DNA of 64,000 bases from Wolfiporia cocos (Eukaryota > Basidiomycota > Agaricomycetes > Polyporales > Phaeolaceae), in the NCBI GenBank assembly GCA_029448655.1, contig JACCLO010000008.1:2542001-2606000 (forward strand), given 5' to 3'. Positions 1 to 13,009 of the stretch are shown here, piece after piece. Position numbers and translations under genes: made by a program. How positions within the stretch are numbered: the stretch's first letter is position 1; every line of letters starts with the position of its first letter. The notes under the pieces are model-generated. The model saw only the letters and a program-made list of their open reading frames with translations, was not told where the DNA came from and did not search any database.

Positions 1-1940
1 TGAGTAGCGTGCATTTCATTTAGACGTTCATGTTTAACTATGGTTGCAGCTCTTTCAATCCCGGCTGACATTATGCGCGGCAGCTGCAGCTGACGCAATC
101 CAGTATTTGGTGTAATTATGGTATACCCAAAATCAACAAGCTACGTTCCATACTCCGTTCTAGTGTGTTGAGATCATACTACGATCTTGTGTGGATGATA
201 TTGCACTCAGCGCAGTGACTCGTGTGTGACCTTTCTAGCAAGGAATGCGAAGTGCTGATTCTCGACAGGTTGGTCTAGACAAAGGTTTCTGCTATTTCAT
301 CGCTTGCCACTGCTCGTTCCACTGATGTTTCCCATGCTTCCTCGCCAGAAATCGTCTCTCTGTTCGTTGGCAGAACATCCGGGATTGCGAATGCGATGAC
401 AGAGGCATCATCTCGAAATACCGGGGGTAATTCTCGTGTCAACCTGTGGCCGCTACCTCAGCGTCGGAGGCGATCTCTTCCGGCCTCTACTCGCACCGGT
501 GCAGACTCTGCGGTGACTCAACATGAGTGCAACATTGGACGCTACGCCCATGAAGAGTATCCACAAGACGACTTCCGTGCCTCTAAAACACCTTCACTAG
601 ATCAATTATCACGTTATCTCACTTGGCATCCTGCAGTGTGGAGGGGGCGACGAGACAGAAGAGGGTACTGGCAAGATGAGATGATGGCTACAAACGATGA
701 GAGTGTGTCATGATCCGCTGCCACTCCTGCAGAAGGCAACTGAAGCATGTGGATATTCCGGAAGGTTGTGTCTGTTTTCAGAGTATGCGAAGGAGGCGAA
801 ATCGCCTCGCGAAGTCTTGCAGTCCCATAAGAATTTGATTTATAGTGCCATGTGTGTGATGCCGACGTTAAGCAACATGATGGTTGAGGTGAGACAGATC
901 TCCAATTACCATTCGAGGAGAGCTCAAAATTGTATGTATAGGCACCCTGGAGTTGAGAACATGCCATATCAGTCGTGCACATCGCTTCAGGAACGATTTG
1001 CATGCCATCTTTATCTAGTATATTCAAGGTGCTGTGGTCCTTCTTTCTGTGTCGCCAGTAATTGCGCATAGTATAGGATCTCGTGTGCACTGCTCAGTGC
1101 ACCTGCTGAGTCATCTCGTAGAGATAGCCAGTGCAATGACATCAGTGAGAGAAACTACATTCGCACGGACAAGATGAGAAAGCGGCTGCGAAAGCATATT
1201 GTACAGGAAATTGCTAGTGCATTGGGCGCAAGCGTTTACAACTCTCATGCATATCGCTGGTCATTATGAAACTTGATGGAGTGATCATGGTGTAACTCTC
1301 TAAACGACGTGATATTAGTCAAGGTAACAAGGAATGATTGATAAACAGTAGACTAAAACAACGGTGAGCGAGATGGGTATATAGTAACATAGCCAACATT
1401 ATGAATGATGATCAGTGGCTCAGCCTGAACAGCCGTGGACATAGAAAGAGCCACCACGAAGCATTAAATTAGTGCTATAAGTAAACCTAGATGGTAAATG
1501 CGGCATTGATGTTCTAAGTGAATCTGCTGTAGCTTTAAGTGAATATAAAGCCAGAAAAGCACATACCAATGGAACCATACTGCAGATCTGCTCTCGCGAT
1601 TAGTGGCTATGTTGACATAAAGTTAATGTCAGGAAGCTGGCATCTGCAGATCCTGATATTCCGGCACAAATTGATTGTGTTCATGGCAATACTGCCGGCA
1701 TCGATGCATGGGACGATCAATATCAGATCTAATGAGCTATGTGAGTAAATGAATATATTCCCAAACAAACTCTTACGTGATGTGCGACCGTATCTCCCTG
1801 TATGTTGCATGAGACTTCTTTCCTGTATGTCCGAGTCAATAAATGCACATTTTACAGTCAGCATACGTATTCAGTAATCTTATGAGCCTCTATTGTCATG
1901 ATTACAAATGCGCGAGGTATCCCTGGAAATATACACTTAC
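1..1940. other. No gene recognised
   Basis: I see no conserved domain or convincing exon chain here. The longest open frames (for example 614-1090 minus and 697-1071 plus, which overlap each other) read as low-similarity sequence. A minus-strand stretch ending near 669 contains the residues IISSCQ, which resembles the C-terminal part of fungal caspase-like proteins. The only intron that would extend it (631-668) is just 38 nt, so I do not annotate it. Confidence 0.4.
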
Positions 1941-2521
1941 CTTCGTCAAGTCCATCGGTTTCCGTGTGATCTATACATGTCACAATGCCACCGTGGCTAG
2001 CATCTATCGGCCTGCAGAGTTCATGTGCAAGGAAATGTAATCAAGAGATGCACTCACAATAGAACACAACCAAATCGCTTGGCTGTACACCTTTTACTAA
2101 CTGATGGATCTCGCGTAACTGAGTATGTTCAGTGCGAAGGAATGCTTTACGGCTTTACGGCGTATAGTAATACGAACACTTACCATATTATGCATGGTTG
2201 GGGTCATTTGGGGGTCGTTCGTCTCATCGGTCATTAGTGTAACGGCCTCTTCAGGGTATCCACAGTCTCCTACCAATAGTTGCAAGATGTTATGAACAAG
2301 CCCAAATGTCTAACCACAAAACTCCACGACAAACGGTTTGACTTACGACATAGAAACTCCTGGAAATCATGAGCGTCCTGCCTAGAACCCCGCAGATCGC
2401 TGCCGCCGGAATGTTCCTGCGATGCCGTTTGCCGCTTGTACTTGCTAATCCCTATCACAAGCGCCTTCTTCACGGGGCAACGCTCCCGCATGCGAGCGGA
2501 TGGTCCAGAAGGGTTGCCCAT
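1941..2521 (-). pseudogene. Caspase-like (peptidase C14) gene, N-terminal half only
   Basis: Four exons can be chained in phase on the minus strand: 2521-2347, 2269-2184, 2118-2058 and 2003-1941. Introns are 77, 65 and 54 nt, and the donors are GTAAGT, GTAAGT and GTGAGT. The product begins MGNPSGPS and contains KKALVIGISKY, LRGSRQDAHDFQEFL, GYPEEAVTLMTDE, LVVFYYASHGG and TETDGLDE. In order these match the start of the p20 fold, the residues before the catalytic loop, the catalytic His-Gly and the DGxDE motif of fungal metacaspase-like proteins. The second catalytic motif (DxCxS with the nucleophile cysteine) was not found downstream. After exon 4 every plausible continuation soon meets a stop, for example at EYVC-stop near 1860. 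An in-frame ATG further up at 2614 is possible, but 2521 fits the short N-terminus better. I infer a truncated or decayed protease without a recognisable active cysteine; an undetected later exon is the alternative. Confidence 0.55.
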
Positions 2522-4726
2522 TGAGGCTACTACGAATGCGGTCAAATAGTCAGGGAGCGCAGGAAAGGGTTTATAATGGCATGAATGGAAAGCAGTGATA
2601 ATGCCACTCGACATGAGAATCACGACACATCCAATCCCGTCTACTCCAATGCATCACGGGACACGCATTTATCGGCGAATACTATCAACGTTTCGTCCCT
2701 AACGAATCACCTACCTGTCCTTGCGACAATCACACAATCCAAACACGCCGACATGTTCTCCTCCATTGCCCTTTACACGACTGTGCTCGTCACCATTTAC
2801 GAGACGCATCACCCTCGCTACACCTCCCATTTTTACTTGGAACCAACCGCGGCTGGCGCGCAATCATTAAATTCCTCAAAAACTCCTGTGCTTTTGTCAA
2901 GCAAGACGCCCCCACTCTGGTTTACGACCCAGGATAAGCCTTCTCCCCGGCCATTACCGGCCATGACCTGACCCTCACTACGATACCTCGCACGCGTATG
3001 AACCTCACACCCATATTACTCCTTTCCAATTACACACCTACGTATCACGGTGGCTCTCGTTAGCTGCCGCACATGTACATAGTATACTGACTGCGGGATA
3101 TAAGTGGTTGTCTCTCTCTCTCACTCTCACATGACTCACGTGCGCATGTCACGGAACATGGAAGCTGTTCAGCTTGAACTGCAGCGTCAATATCTCAATG
3201 ATGACAACCATTACTTTCTGTCGAGAACTCGCATAGCATTGCGGTGCTTGCTATGGAGCGCGGGCTGCTTTACGCTTTACGCTGAGAATACCGCGTAGGG
3301 GGTGTTATTCAACCTGTCTGGTAAGGTGCATCATACCCTGAGGTATTGAATAAGCTGTGCTCTATTCATGGCCGATTTGGCAGACTGTACTCCTTTCACT
3401 AGAGGGCGGTGTCAATTAACTTCGCGTCACTGTATTGGCGTTTATGATTATAATAACCTGGCAATCACCTTCAAGCAAAACCAGGTGATGTGTTTTCTGT
3501 CTCGATGATGTTTAGAGCATCATCAAGCCTGATGGGACGTTTCAGAAACTGAATAGTTGCATGTACGATGCTGGAGCGTTCAAGTGGGGCACCAGAACAG
3601 CACAGGAACATGTGATTAGGACCTGTCAGCAGTAGCTGTAAATACGGGATGAATTGGCGCCTACTTCATCTACATCAGAACCATGGGTACATACGACGAC
3701 ATGGACGTCTTTCGAGTGGAACCAGGAAATTTTCCCTGTGGTTTTAGAAGCTGCACCGACCTCTGCTTTAAGTTGCCACGGAGCCTAAGCTGATGCGTTA
3801 TGTGAGAAGATAGGGGGCCCGGTGTCCTATATCCTGGCATGCGTGGGAAGTGAATGAAAAGCCAAGAAAGAGGTTGTGGGGACAAGCTCGATGTAGACCG
3901 TATGCTTGCGCTTAGGATCCGAGGTCCTTTGAGCCTGTTTACGTGCGTCTGCACACCGTGTGCTTTGTGGAGCCTGTACAGGTGGGTTCAACGAAAGAGA
4001 GTCAAGCAGATTAGTTTCATTTTCGTTGAAACGCAACAAAGGAGCGCGGTTTGAAAATTGTATTAGCCGCGCCCTGCAATAGAACAAATATGTTCATTCG
4101 TGAGAACCCAAAAGCAAGCGTTAAGTTAGTGTAAACGTGGATGGACTGTACTAGTAGAACTTTGAAATTGACAAAGGTCTTCGGCTTCAGCGCCCAGCTT
4201 GCGTCCAGTCTGAGCCTCTCCGAACCATAGTAGTTATCATGTGAGGGATTTTACCGTACCAAGAGATGGAGACAATATGCCCTCTGCTCAGGTTGCAGAA
4301 GATGAACGTTGAACAGCTGCGACCCTTCAAGCTTCACCTGTGAATCACTTCAATAGCGCGCGATTTTATCTATATTATTGTCAGTTTGTATCTCAAGGCA
4401 TGTGGCTGGTGAATCGTCCGGCGGTTTGAAACGTTCAGGATATGTCCGAATGGGGTTTATAGCATTATATACTGCTGCTACACGCTATGCTACAGAGAAC
4501 TAGATGGATGCAGTTCCAAGCCTAGTATGTATGATAGAGGAGGACGAGGATGATCATATAGGAATACAAGGTCGTCATAACGTGAGGATACGAGAATATT
4601 GAGTATCATAAACATAGTGCCGTAAGTCATGAGGTCGTGATCAAGTGGGGGTATGTCATCGTGCAGCACGTTGCTGCACCAAGGTATATTGGGTGGCAAC
4701 AGTTCGATCTCCCGGAAGCGTGGATT
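2522..4726. other. Intergenic, no gene recognised
   Basis: No recognisable coding region is present. A short CT-rich tract sits at about 3111-3130. Scattered short open frames on both strands overlap one another and show no family motif. Confidence 0.4.
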
Positions 4727-5482
4727 TTAGCGTCCCGAAAGCTTCAGTTCAAGAATGACACCTTTGTTCTCCTGTCCTGTACGTCCGCCCGCGGGGACAG
4801 AGATACCGCCAAAAATCTGCGTGCCGTTAAGAAAGTCGCCCCTACGGATCCCTTTGTTGAGTTCCAGTTGTGGATCCGCCGCACGCGCGCATCGAGAGCG
4901 GAACACGACCTTTACGCTACTCTGTAGGTTCTGCGGAGTGGCAGTCCACTCTTGCGGGGAGACTCGCGTGCGCATGTGCAGGTTAATCTCCCGCAGAACA
5001 TCCTCGACAGTCACGAACGAATGCTGATGTACGCGAACTGAGATCCGCCATGGGTGCGTAGGATCCGTGATGCGAATGACCAACTCGGATGTCGGGGGCA
5101 TTGTCGCAGATTCAGCGAGGAGCACTTTCGAGACACCGTGCTGTCTAGATGATAGGTCCCCTCGGTCGTATGCCGCGTTCGTACGGTAGTCGCGCATTAT
5201 GTCCCACCCTAGACGTGTAGGGTTTCCGTGGACGTTTGCAGCAAGCAGGGGGTGAACAACGAGTCTCTCCGCCTTGCTGTTACTGACAACGGACACGGAT
5301 TTCGGGGCGATGTGGTCCGAAGGGTCCACGGTAGGGAGTGGAATGGTACGCGTCTTCTTCAGGGGAGGTGGAGATAGCACTGAGGCGGAAGGCATGATGA
5401 TATCCTTGCCTGGTTTGCCTGACGAGGGCAATGGAGGCACGACGTCGCTTGCAAAACGAACTTGTTTGGTGGGTACACCCAT
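4727..5482 (-). CDS. DUF6699-type protein (copy 1)
   Basis: An uninterrupted 251-codon frame starts at the ATG at 5482. The N-terminus has a short basic motif (TKQVRFASD, residues 5-13) followed by a proline-rich linker with KKTRTIPLP. The conserved domain runs from about residue 75 (VVHPLLAANV) through LGWDIMRDYR, LLAESATMPP, HPWRISVRV and VTVEDVLREI to NKGIRRGDFLNGTQIFGG and the terminal VILELKL. I recognise this pattern as the fungal DUF6699 domain; its biochemical role is unknown to me. The same motif order occurs at 13803-14507, 21119-22045 and 24886-25581, so it belongs to a local family. A TATA box lies about 80 bp upstream at 5559-5567, and the leader carries the string ATCCTCACC also found upstream of copy 2. 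No intron is needed. The gene looks intact. Confidence 0.78.
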   Translation of the reverse strand: MGVPTKQVRFASDVVPPLPSSGKPGKDIIMPSASVLSPPPLKKTRTIPLPTVDPSDHIAPKSVSVVSNSKAERLVVHPLLAANVHGNPTRLGWDIMRDYRTNAAYDRGDLSSRQHGVSKVLLAESATMPPTSELVIRITDPTHPWRISVRVHQHSFVTVEDVLREINLHMRTRVSPQEWTATPQNLQSSVKVVFRSRCARAADPQLELNKGIRRGDFLNGTQIFGGISVPAGGRTGQENKGVILELKLSGR

Positions 5483-5558
5483 TGTACGTCAATGGTGGGT
5501 GAGGAGTGGTCAGTAAAGGCGGAGTGATTTTGGTGAGGATCAGGCCAAACATTGCTTC

Positions 5559-5567
5559 TTATATATA
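5559..5567 (-). promoter_or_regulatory. TATA box of DUF6699 copy 1
   Basis: The minus strand reads TATATATAAG about 77-85 bp upstream of the ATG at 5482. The leader between contains ATCCTCACC, also present at the matching place of copy 2. The assignment rests on position and sequence only. Confidence 0.5.
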
Positions 5568-5569
5568 CC

Positions 5570-8500
5570 ACAGTGGACAATGTTCCAGAGGCAGACACAG
5601 CCGAGAGATCGCCAACTTGGAAAGTCCTTGCACAGGCCAAATGCGTTATTCATGGAACAGCAAGCGATTGCACGGGATGCAGGCACCGTGGCTGCGCCGC
5701 GAATACATACGGGGTCACGGGCGCGAAATAGGGTTCTGACTGGGAGGCGGGTCCGCGTGCACAGGTACAAAGAGACAAGGCTTTGCACAGACTGCGGCAT
5801 AGGATTAAGGATGGAGATGGAGACGTTTGGGCGTCAGATAATATGGAGGCGTGAGTATTGCGGTTTGGGCGGCATGTTGCCGGCTGTGCATGACGCCTGG
5901 ACAGTGGCTGATTTCGAAGCCAGCATTCAGGAGACTCCACCCCGTTACATTGTCCGGACCGACAGCTTCCTGAGAATTGGAAGAGCATCCATCTTGAGGG
6001 AACCGTGCGTGAAAGCGCTACGCAGCAAGAGCACCCGCCAAGGCGTTTTGAGCGGAGATAAGATGACTCGAGTATAGCCGCCGAGGGATCACGACAATTC
6101 ATGAGAACGGAGACAGGTCTAGCATCATAAGCATAGGCCGTAGCCTTGGAAATGAGGCAATGCAGAAGCAGATCTGTGTATGCTGATCAAGCATCGAGTC
6201 GAGGCCAGAGAACAGACACAGCATAGATTGTGGCTTGAGAGCACATCCCGACTAGAAGATGAACGGAATTCTGCTGAGTCCGGGACCTTGCGCAACGAGT
6301 CAAAGTTTGAGGCATTCAATGATGCATTCCACATTCGGTGATATTGTCGGGCACGACTCATATCGAATCATTCTAGATGATTCTCGAAACCAGGCGTACG
6401 GTCCGTCAGCTGACGCTACCTATGTGATATGCAGGTCTTGATCCTATGCTAATGGAGCATGGCATTGTCTCTATTCGTTGACTGGATTGCGAAACCATCA
6501 TAGAACCTCGGGAGACGCGGATGGTAGCCGCGATGGCAATCATTTCGATCCGCAAACCGAAGCTTGAGAGTGCACCACAGGCGCCTGGCAGTAGGGAGAA
6601 GGGCTGCGCGCGCGAGAACCACGACATGAGCGTCCCGAGACATGTCGCGTATAGTTCGCGATGTTGCTTTTTGAGCATGGTCTCGCCGCGCAGCCGTGCG
6701 TCACTTCAGTAAGAGCTAGAGAATCCCGAGCAAATCGTGGGTCACACTTCGTTGTTAACTGTCTGCATCGGGAAGTCTGTGGGGAACACGGACGTTGTAT
6801 AGCGCAGAATGCGAAACGCACTGCATCGTAGTGACGACAGAACCATCACCCAATGCATCGCTGTTGCGACCAGACGGCCCCTTCGCTGCTCTGTGGTATG
6901 ATGGAAATCAGCACGTAGATCAGCTGGACAATTGACGAATGCAACCCAGGTGCCGCACAAGGTCATACGGATTGCGTGACGCGAACTCTGCAATCTGCAA
7001 ATTGTCGTGATACAACCCAAAATAAATTGTGGGCGTTCTTGCCAGCATGTGCGCGCGCCTGTTTAGCATCCAGAGAGCTGTACAGTTGTATACGAAATTA
7101 TGCGGTCCATCGCCTGCCTGGCGATCACGATGGACTATCGATGCGCGGTGCGACCGTATCACGGAAGTGACAACTCGAGATTACAACAAGTGGTCGCCCA
7201 GACGGCACGGGTAGTGAGCTCTTTCGGGGCATACAATGAGGCGAGGGCACGTTGCCGTGCCTTGCCTCGCGTGTTCGCGCCGAGGGCGATCACGTCGAGG
7301 GCGGCAGGATAGAATGAGGTGAAGTGTATCGAAAGCTTGACGGCGTTTCATAGTGATCTCGTGCTACCACACACAAGCACTTACGGACCCGCATTATCCT
7401 TGAGGCTTCGGGCCGTGACCATGATGTGGTGCACATTCAGTCTTAATCGCGACAATCACGGGCACCCAAACGAATATAGGATCAGCCAGTAAATTTGATT
7501 ACGCACCAATTTGATGAGAGGGGCCCACGCAACCGGATCGTTCCCGAGTGCGTGAGGGAAGAAATTTGAACGGTCCGGGAAACTGACAATTTGCGGGAAA
7601 TATTGGATGGGTAGCTAGCTTTCCGGTGTTGACAACGGTCCGGTCATGGTTGCTGAAGCTACGATCATAGATTGTGCGGATGTCGAATAAAATGGAGGCA
7701 ACCATCAGTAACTGACTAACCTGGACGCCGCATCTGTATCATGTTAAGTATGCCATGCGGTCTACGATACAATTCATTCCTTTATGTGCATATTTACCCT
7801 CAAAGTAGCACGACATACCCAAGCGTGGTCTCGATGATAGCTACCGAGTGAGAGGCGCATGTAATCTGCGTCAAAATACAGCATTGAATGTCCGTTACGA
7901 TGCTGTTCGATCGGAACGGGCTCGCTGCATTGCCAACATTTTCACTGAATCTCAAAGCGATTAGTATAAGGCATCAGTCTAAAAAGAAAACTCGAACAAA
8001 CAGAGGATTGCAATTCACACAATAGCTTACGTGCATGATCTCAGCCTTAAGCCATTCTCGGCAAAGCTCAGCGGAAGATGACTGCTGTCGTTGAGACCCA
8101 GGTGGCAAATTCTGGAAAGCAGGTGCGTTGCCCAGAGGGCGGCCACCTCGCACGAGCGGCAATCTTGAGCAGGCCCTAGAACAGCGCGGTGTCTATATTC
8201 GCGTATCGGAGCGCGCGCGCAAAAAGACAGTTCAATTAACTGCGAATGAGCAGCGAGGAGCGAGTAATCGGCGCGAGCTTGGTGAGGCCTGTGGATCTTG
8301 ATCGCATGATTCTGGAACTCGTGTTTTCCTGCTGGGCCATTCCGCCTCAGGTGTTGAATACCGTTTTACGTAGAAGAGTTCCGCCGAAATCCCACCAGAG
8401 CTGATACAAGACACGAACACAAGCATAGATGCGCGACGAGAGAGTGTTTCAGGATGAACCGTTGTCGCAATGCATCTTGTATACGTTGATTTCTCACGCC

Positions 8501-8779
8501 ACACAGGCACGTGGCGGCAAATCCCGGCGCTTACCCATCTTGAGCTACTGAGCCGTATTGTTGCCTCGAGTTGCCGACGTTCATCAGAATTGTTGTTCGA
8601 CTGGCCTGGATCTTTATTAATTTCGCACTCACACAACACTTACCTGCGCTGCTACGCGAATGAGACGCATGGCTGCTTCGATGACTATTATAAAGCCGAG
8701 CTCATAAGCGGTGATCGTGAACTGGTCTTGCATCGCTAATATCCCAGGGGGCGCTGACGTGCCCGTACGCATAGCCGAG
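5570..8779. other. Intergenic, no gene recognised
   Basis: There are many overlapping short frames on both strands, such as 5580-6077 plus and 5650-6102 minus. None shows a domain motif or a consistent exon chain. Confidence 0.4.
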
Positions 8780-8786
8780 TATATAA
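8780..8786 (+). promoter_or_regulatory. TATA box of arrestin-like gene 1
   Basis: TATATAA lies 91 bp before the ATG at 8877 and would give a leader of roughly 60 nt. The flanking sequence does not code for the arrestin product. Confidence 0.5.
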
Positions 8787-8876
8787 CGGAGCCTGCATCT
8801 AGGCTTCCTAAGGCTCGTCTCATCGACTTCCCGTAACCTCCCATCTGCAGGACCTTCGCCACTCGACGGGACTGCG

Positions 8877-10273
8877 ATGGCGCCACCGGCGGCGATCAGC
8901 GTGAAGCTTGGACAGAATATCTGGGTCGCAGGAAGCTTCGTCCATGGCATCGTCGACCTCAACGTGCGATTGCTCCAAGAAGAGCAGGTGGAGGAAGTGC
9001 ATGTCAAACTGAGGGGTATTGCGTGGACGTACGTCGAGCCGTCCGGATCATCCAGCTAATCTTCCCATAATCGTTTGCTTCCAGTGCGATAAATGGTGCG
9101 AAGCAAGCCCATCGAAGACAGGTCGAACTCGTTCGCGCCGACACGTCCGTGTGGACGCGCGGATCCGCTTATCCCCGGCCAGACTCCCATATGCTTACCC
9201 TCCCATTCCAGCTGCCACTCCCACCAGACCTACCCCCATCATTCGCATGTGATCATTCGCGGGGTTCTGGGACGATTCAATACTATGTTGAAGTTGTCGG
9301 ATCTCGTCCTGGTGCCCTAAAACTCAATCGGCGGATCGCTCGCCCCATCGCAGTCCTACCTGCAGATCCTGCAGGGTCTCGCCTCAAGGAGGTGCTCGAA
9401 GGAGGCTGGCAGGGCCCTTGGCGCACATCTATGGACGACAAAATGATGCGAAGGGGCTTTTGGGGCGGTTATGCAGACGTTGAGATGAAGGTACACTTGA
9501 CTGATTCTTTGGCTTGTCCTGGCAGCTGATTCACTCCGAAATGTCTGAAGCTCGTATACCCCGACATCACTATATACCCTTTGTTCACGAATATCCCGTT
9601 CGCTCTCACCATTACCACCATCAGCAAACCTGTCAAGAAAAAGACGTCAAATGTCTGGCCCACCCCCCCGCTACGTCCCAGAGACATCGAGTTCCAACTT
9701 CGCCGGGTTGTTCGCGTAAGCGTTGGGCTTCGGAGACTACACTGGAGGGAATGGATGGGTTCTCTCGGAGGACTCGGCAGCTCGCAAGGTCGAGTCGACG
9801 TCGAAAGCCCAGACAAAGAGTGGCTCCCATCGAAGGATAATCCTTCAGTGGGTCGATGGAAACAACAAGTCACATTCAGCTCATTGTTCCAGCTGCATTG
9901 TCCGCCCACGTTCGAATCTGAAACCATGTCAGCCGATGTGAGTGCACATCCCTGATGTACACTTCGATTTGATTTACATTTTTTTCAGTACCATATCGTC
10001 GTCAGGGCGCACTTCGAGGGGTTCTTCAAACGTATTACCTTAAGGATCCCGCTCGTTGCAGTCTCAGGCATGGAGCCGCCTGTTTCATCACCCGAAGACG
10101 AATTGATTGGAACATCTGACATCGATGGCCCGGAATATATCAATTCGGATACATTGGATCTACCACCGTGCGTCGCTCGCATTATTCTCGCCGCTATCAA
10201 TGAACCGCTCATCCATCCCACAGATCTTACTGGAGGGTCTCCCGTCTCCAAGAGGAGAAAGCATGAACATTAA
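8877..10273 (+). CDS. Arrestin-like N-terminal domain protein (paralog 1), 4 exons
   Basis: The exons are 8877-9028, 9085-9490, 9551-9937 and 9989-10273. The introns are 56, 60 and 51 nt; the first and last donors are GTACGT and GTGAGT, and the last acceptor follows a T-rich tract (TTTTTTTCAG). The spliced frame is open for 409 residues. Exon 1 holds VAGSFVHGIVDLN and EEVHVKLRG, exon 2 LTLPFQLPLPPDLPPSF and YYVEVVGSRPG, and exon 3 LVYPDITIYPLFTNIPF. This order is characteristic of the arrestin N-domain and linker in Agaricomycete alpha-arrestin-like proteins, which in fungi act as trafficking or ubiquitin-ligase adaptors; that role is inferred from family. I saw no PPxY motif. The C-terminus ends after LDLPPCVARI and a basic tail (SKRRKHEH). 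The start codon is supported by paralog 2, whose N-terminus (MSPPSS) aligns with MAPPAA here. The gene appears intact. Confidence 0.85.
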
Positions 10274-13001
10274 CGTAGCAATTGATCAGTCACGAATAAC
10301 GAAAGAGACATGTCCCATGTATGTAGCCATTACGACATTGATGCGCCTGGTATAAAAGTCTGCCACTTTCATGTTTTTCACGGATTTTCTCGAGGTGCTA
10401 GTTGCCCCTTTTATGCTATGTATCCCTGGGAAAGGCGGCAATGGCACACGGTGTAAAGCAAGGTGGTTTAGTATTTTGATGTTGCAAGCCGTGGTCGTCG
10501 GTTATTCACATCAGCTCCACCGCCGATAACGATCCATGGAGGCAGGTTCGGGCCGAACCCAGTTGGTGCGTGTGGGTCCCACGGGCTGTGTGAATCTGTA
10601 ATTGACAGTTAACCCCGCAGGGTGGTAGCCTCATGGTGTCGGCGGATGACGGCCGGACGCTGCGGCGCTCGGTCGGGTTGGAGCTTCTGCAGCGCAGTTG
10701 CGCTTCGATCGAGGAAGGCCCAACACGCGTGAGGTCGCTGACTGTACGGTCTCGGTCAGTATATCTAATGTGGCCGCATATGGCTAGATCATCGTCGGTT
10801 TCTGTTTCCCCGGTCAAGTCTGGGGCTTCGGGACGGACCGGCTTTGACGTACTATCTGTCTGGGCGACAGCAAATATACTATTCAACCCTGTCACAGTAT
10901 CTCAGTGTTCTGGAACGCCCCAGCCAGTTCGTGCGCTAACAGACGGCACATCGCATCCGGATGAGAAAGCATTGAAGAGTGCTAATTGGCTGCTTAGAAG
11001 CTCGCGAGCATTGCTAGTCCTAGTCACAAGCTTGCAAGAGGGGCAAATTCGATGTTACCAATATTTGTAGATCATAACAGGCAATGCTAGCATATTGTCT
11101 CCGGCGCTTCCGACACGGATCTGGTGTCGGCTCCCGCAAAGTTGAACGGCATTCGGGGATGGCTGTACAACGGCGGCGATGCCAACTATCGCATGTTCAT
11201 GTGCCCTTGCCACACTAGAACCATCTGTGATAGTGGTCTTACGTCTAGCTATTCAGGCGATGGCTGTGTGGTTCTGGCTCGTGTACGGTACGAGCTAGGA
11301 CTGTCCCAATAAATAACATACCAATGCAACAAACGGTGCTCCTCCCTCCGGATGGAGTGTCAACTGCTCTCCCGGCCTGACGCATCCCCCGCCCGTACTG
11401 ACATTCAGGTAGATTAATTGCGTACTTGCCCCCTCTTCTGAATATGTACTCGATTTTTTTCTCCGACACTTTCTCACCATTCTATCTTCCCCTGACCGCC
11501 CATTGTCGTTTGATCGCCAGCGACGTTTTCGCGATCACGCATGTACTTACTAATTTACTGCCCGCGGTATATAAATGCTTACACATACACACTCTAGTAT
11601 CAGCTGGCGTCTTCTTCCAGTGTATTGAGCCTGTGCCGGTGACACAGCACTTGTCAAGTTTGATGAGCTACTCGCCCTGGGCCCTAACAATACACAGCAA
11701 TAGAATACCGCTTATACTCTTTGCCGGGGTGTCTTGTTTTGATTCCTGTTTGCCATATGTCACCATGTCTTCCACATCTTGTCATCGTAGCGATGCTGAT
11801 ATGATTGATCTCTGCATTGTCCCTCTTCGCACTAAGGCCATGACTCGCTGATAGAATCTTATACTACCCGCGATGTCCTGCGACAAAAACGTCTTTCGCG
11901 GAGTATCATGGCCGATAGATCCTCCCATTGGAAGTCCGATGCACCTGATGATACTCACCAATCTGTCAGATTCACAAGGGGAATGTGTCTTATTTGTGGT
12001 ATGACTCTCGTATCCAATGCCCGTGCAATCGAGAAGGGATGACGGGCTGCAAGCTGATAGCAAACATGAGAATGAATACGTTGAGCATACAGCAAAGTTA
12101 CAAGGCGAATATACGCCCTGAAACAAAGTCTGAGTTTTCATCAACTCTCATTAGAGACTGTTCACTCCATCAATTTTTCGATCGCGCGTATACATATCAG
12201 TTGGTTTCAACTGTCATGAGAACATCAGAGATGCTAGCATCAAATAGAGAAACCTCTCAGGAGTTCTGCATCTGCACTACATTGCGTAAGGCCAAAAGCA
12301 AAAGCTGGCAGTGTGCTCGCAAACTGATGATACGCTTACATATCTGGATGGTGTGTTCATGCGCTCCGTGAGGCCCGAGGATCACAGATCATCCACATCC
12401 TGTAATGCAGCACAATTGGGCTCAGCTGGCCTCATGTGCATTGCAAAGCGTGAGGTTCTCATAGATTGCGGATGGCCGAGAAACACATGCGACTTCGGTG
12501 GGACTGATCAAGCTACAAGCTTTTACACAAGACTGGCGCTCCGTATGTATCTTTCATACTGCTATATCGGTGAATGTGCGTCAGAGCCTGTCACATGTCA
12601 GCGCTTGCCATTCAGCTCATTGGAGGTTTTTCGACCTATCATGAGTGAACACTGGTATCATGATAGTCTTTTGGCTTGTAGCAGTTGCCTTATTCACGCC
12701 GTTGCGTTACGGCTGTGGAAATCGAGCCCAGCACATTATAATTATCTGCAAGAAATTGTTACATCAGTGTACGTGTTCAAAGCATGCAGCGTCGATAGCA
12801 GCAGTCGGGAGCTGCATCAAGTTTGGAGCAGCGTGGCTAGTGTGTAGACCAATTCAGCAAACTTCTCCAGCCTAATTGTAGAAACTGGCCAGCCAGGTAA
12901 ATACAGTAGCCCAGGAAAAGGTCAGTATATACATATGCATGATCGCAGTCTTTGTTCGAGGGGGATGTCATAGTAAAAGGTACAGTCGGAGCTGTTAGAT
13001 A
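10274..13001. other. Intergenic, no gene recognised
   Basis: The longest frames are 10633-11070 plus, 10506-10895 minus and 12311-12847 plus (178 codons). None has a recognisable motif, and the first two overlap on opposite strands. I cannot support a gene here. Confidence 0.4.
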
Positions 13002-13009
13002 GTCGATAT

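Noticed and set aside
614..720. IISSCQ stretch as the C-terminal exon of the caspase-like gene
   Set aside because: The required intron would be only 38 nt, the following frame stops at once, and the DxC motif between is missing.
12311..12847. 178-codon plus-strand frame
   Set aside because: No motif, no neighbouring exons; length is within what chance gives in 64 kb.
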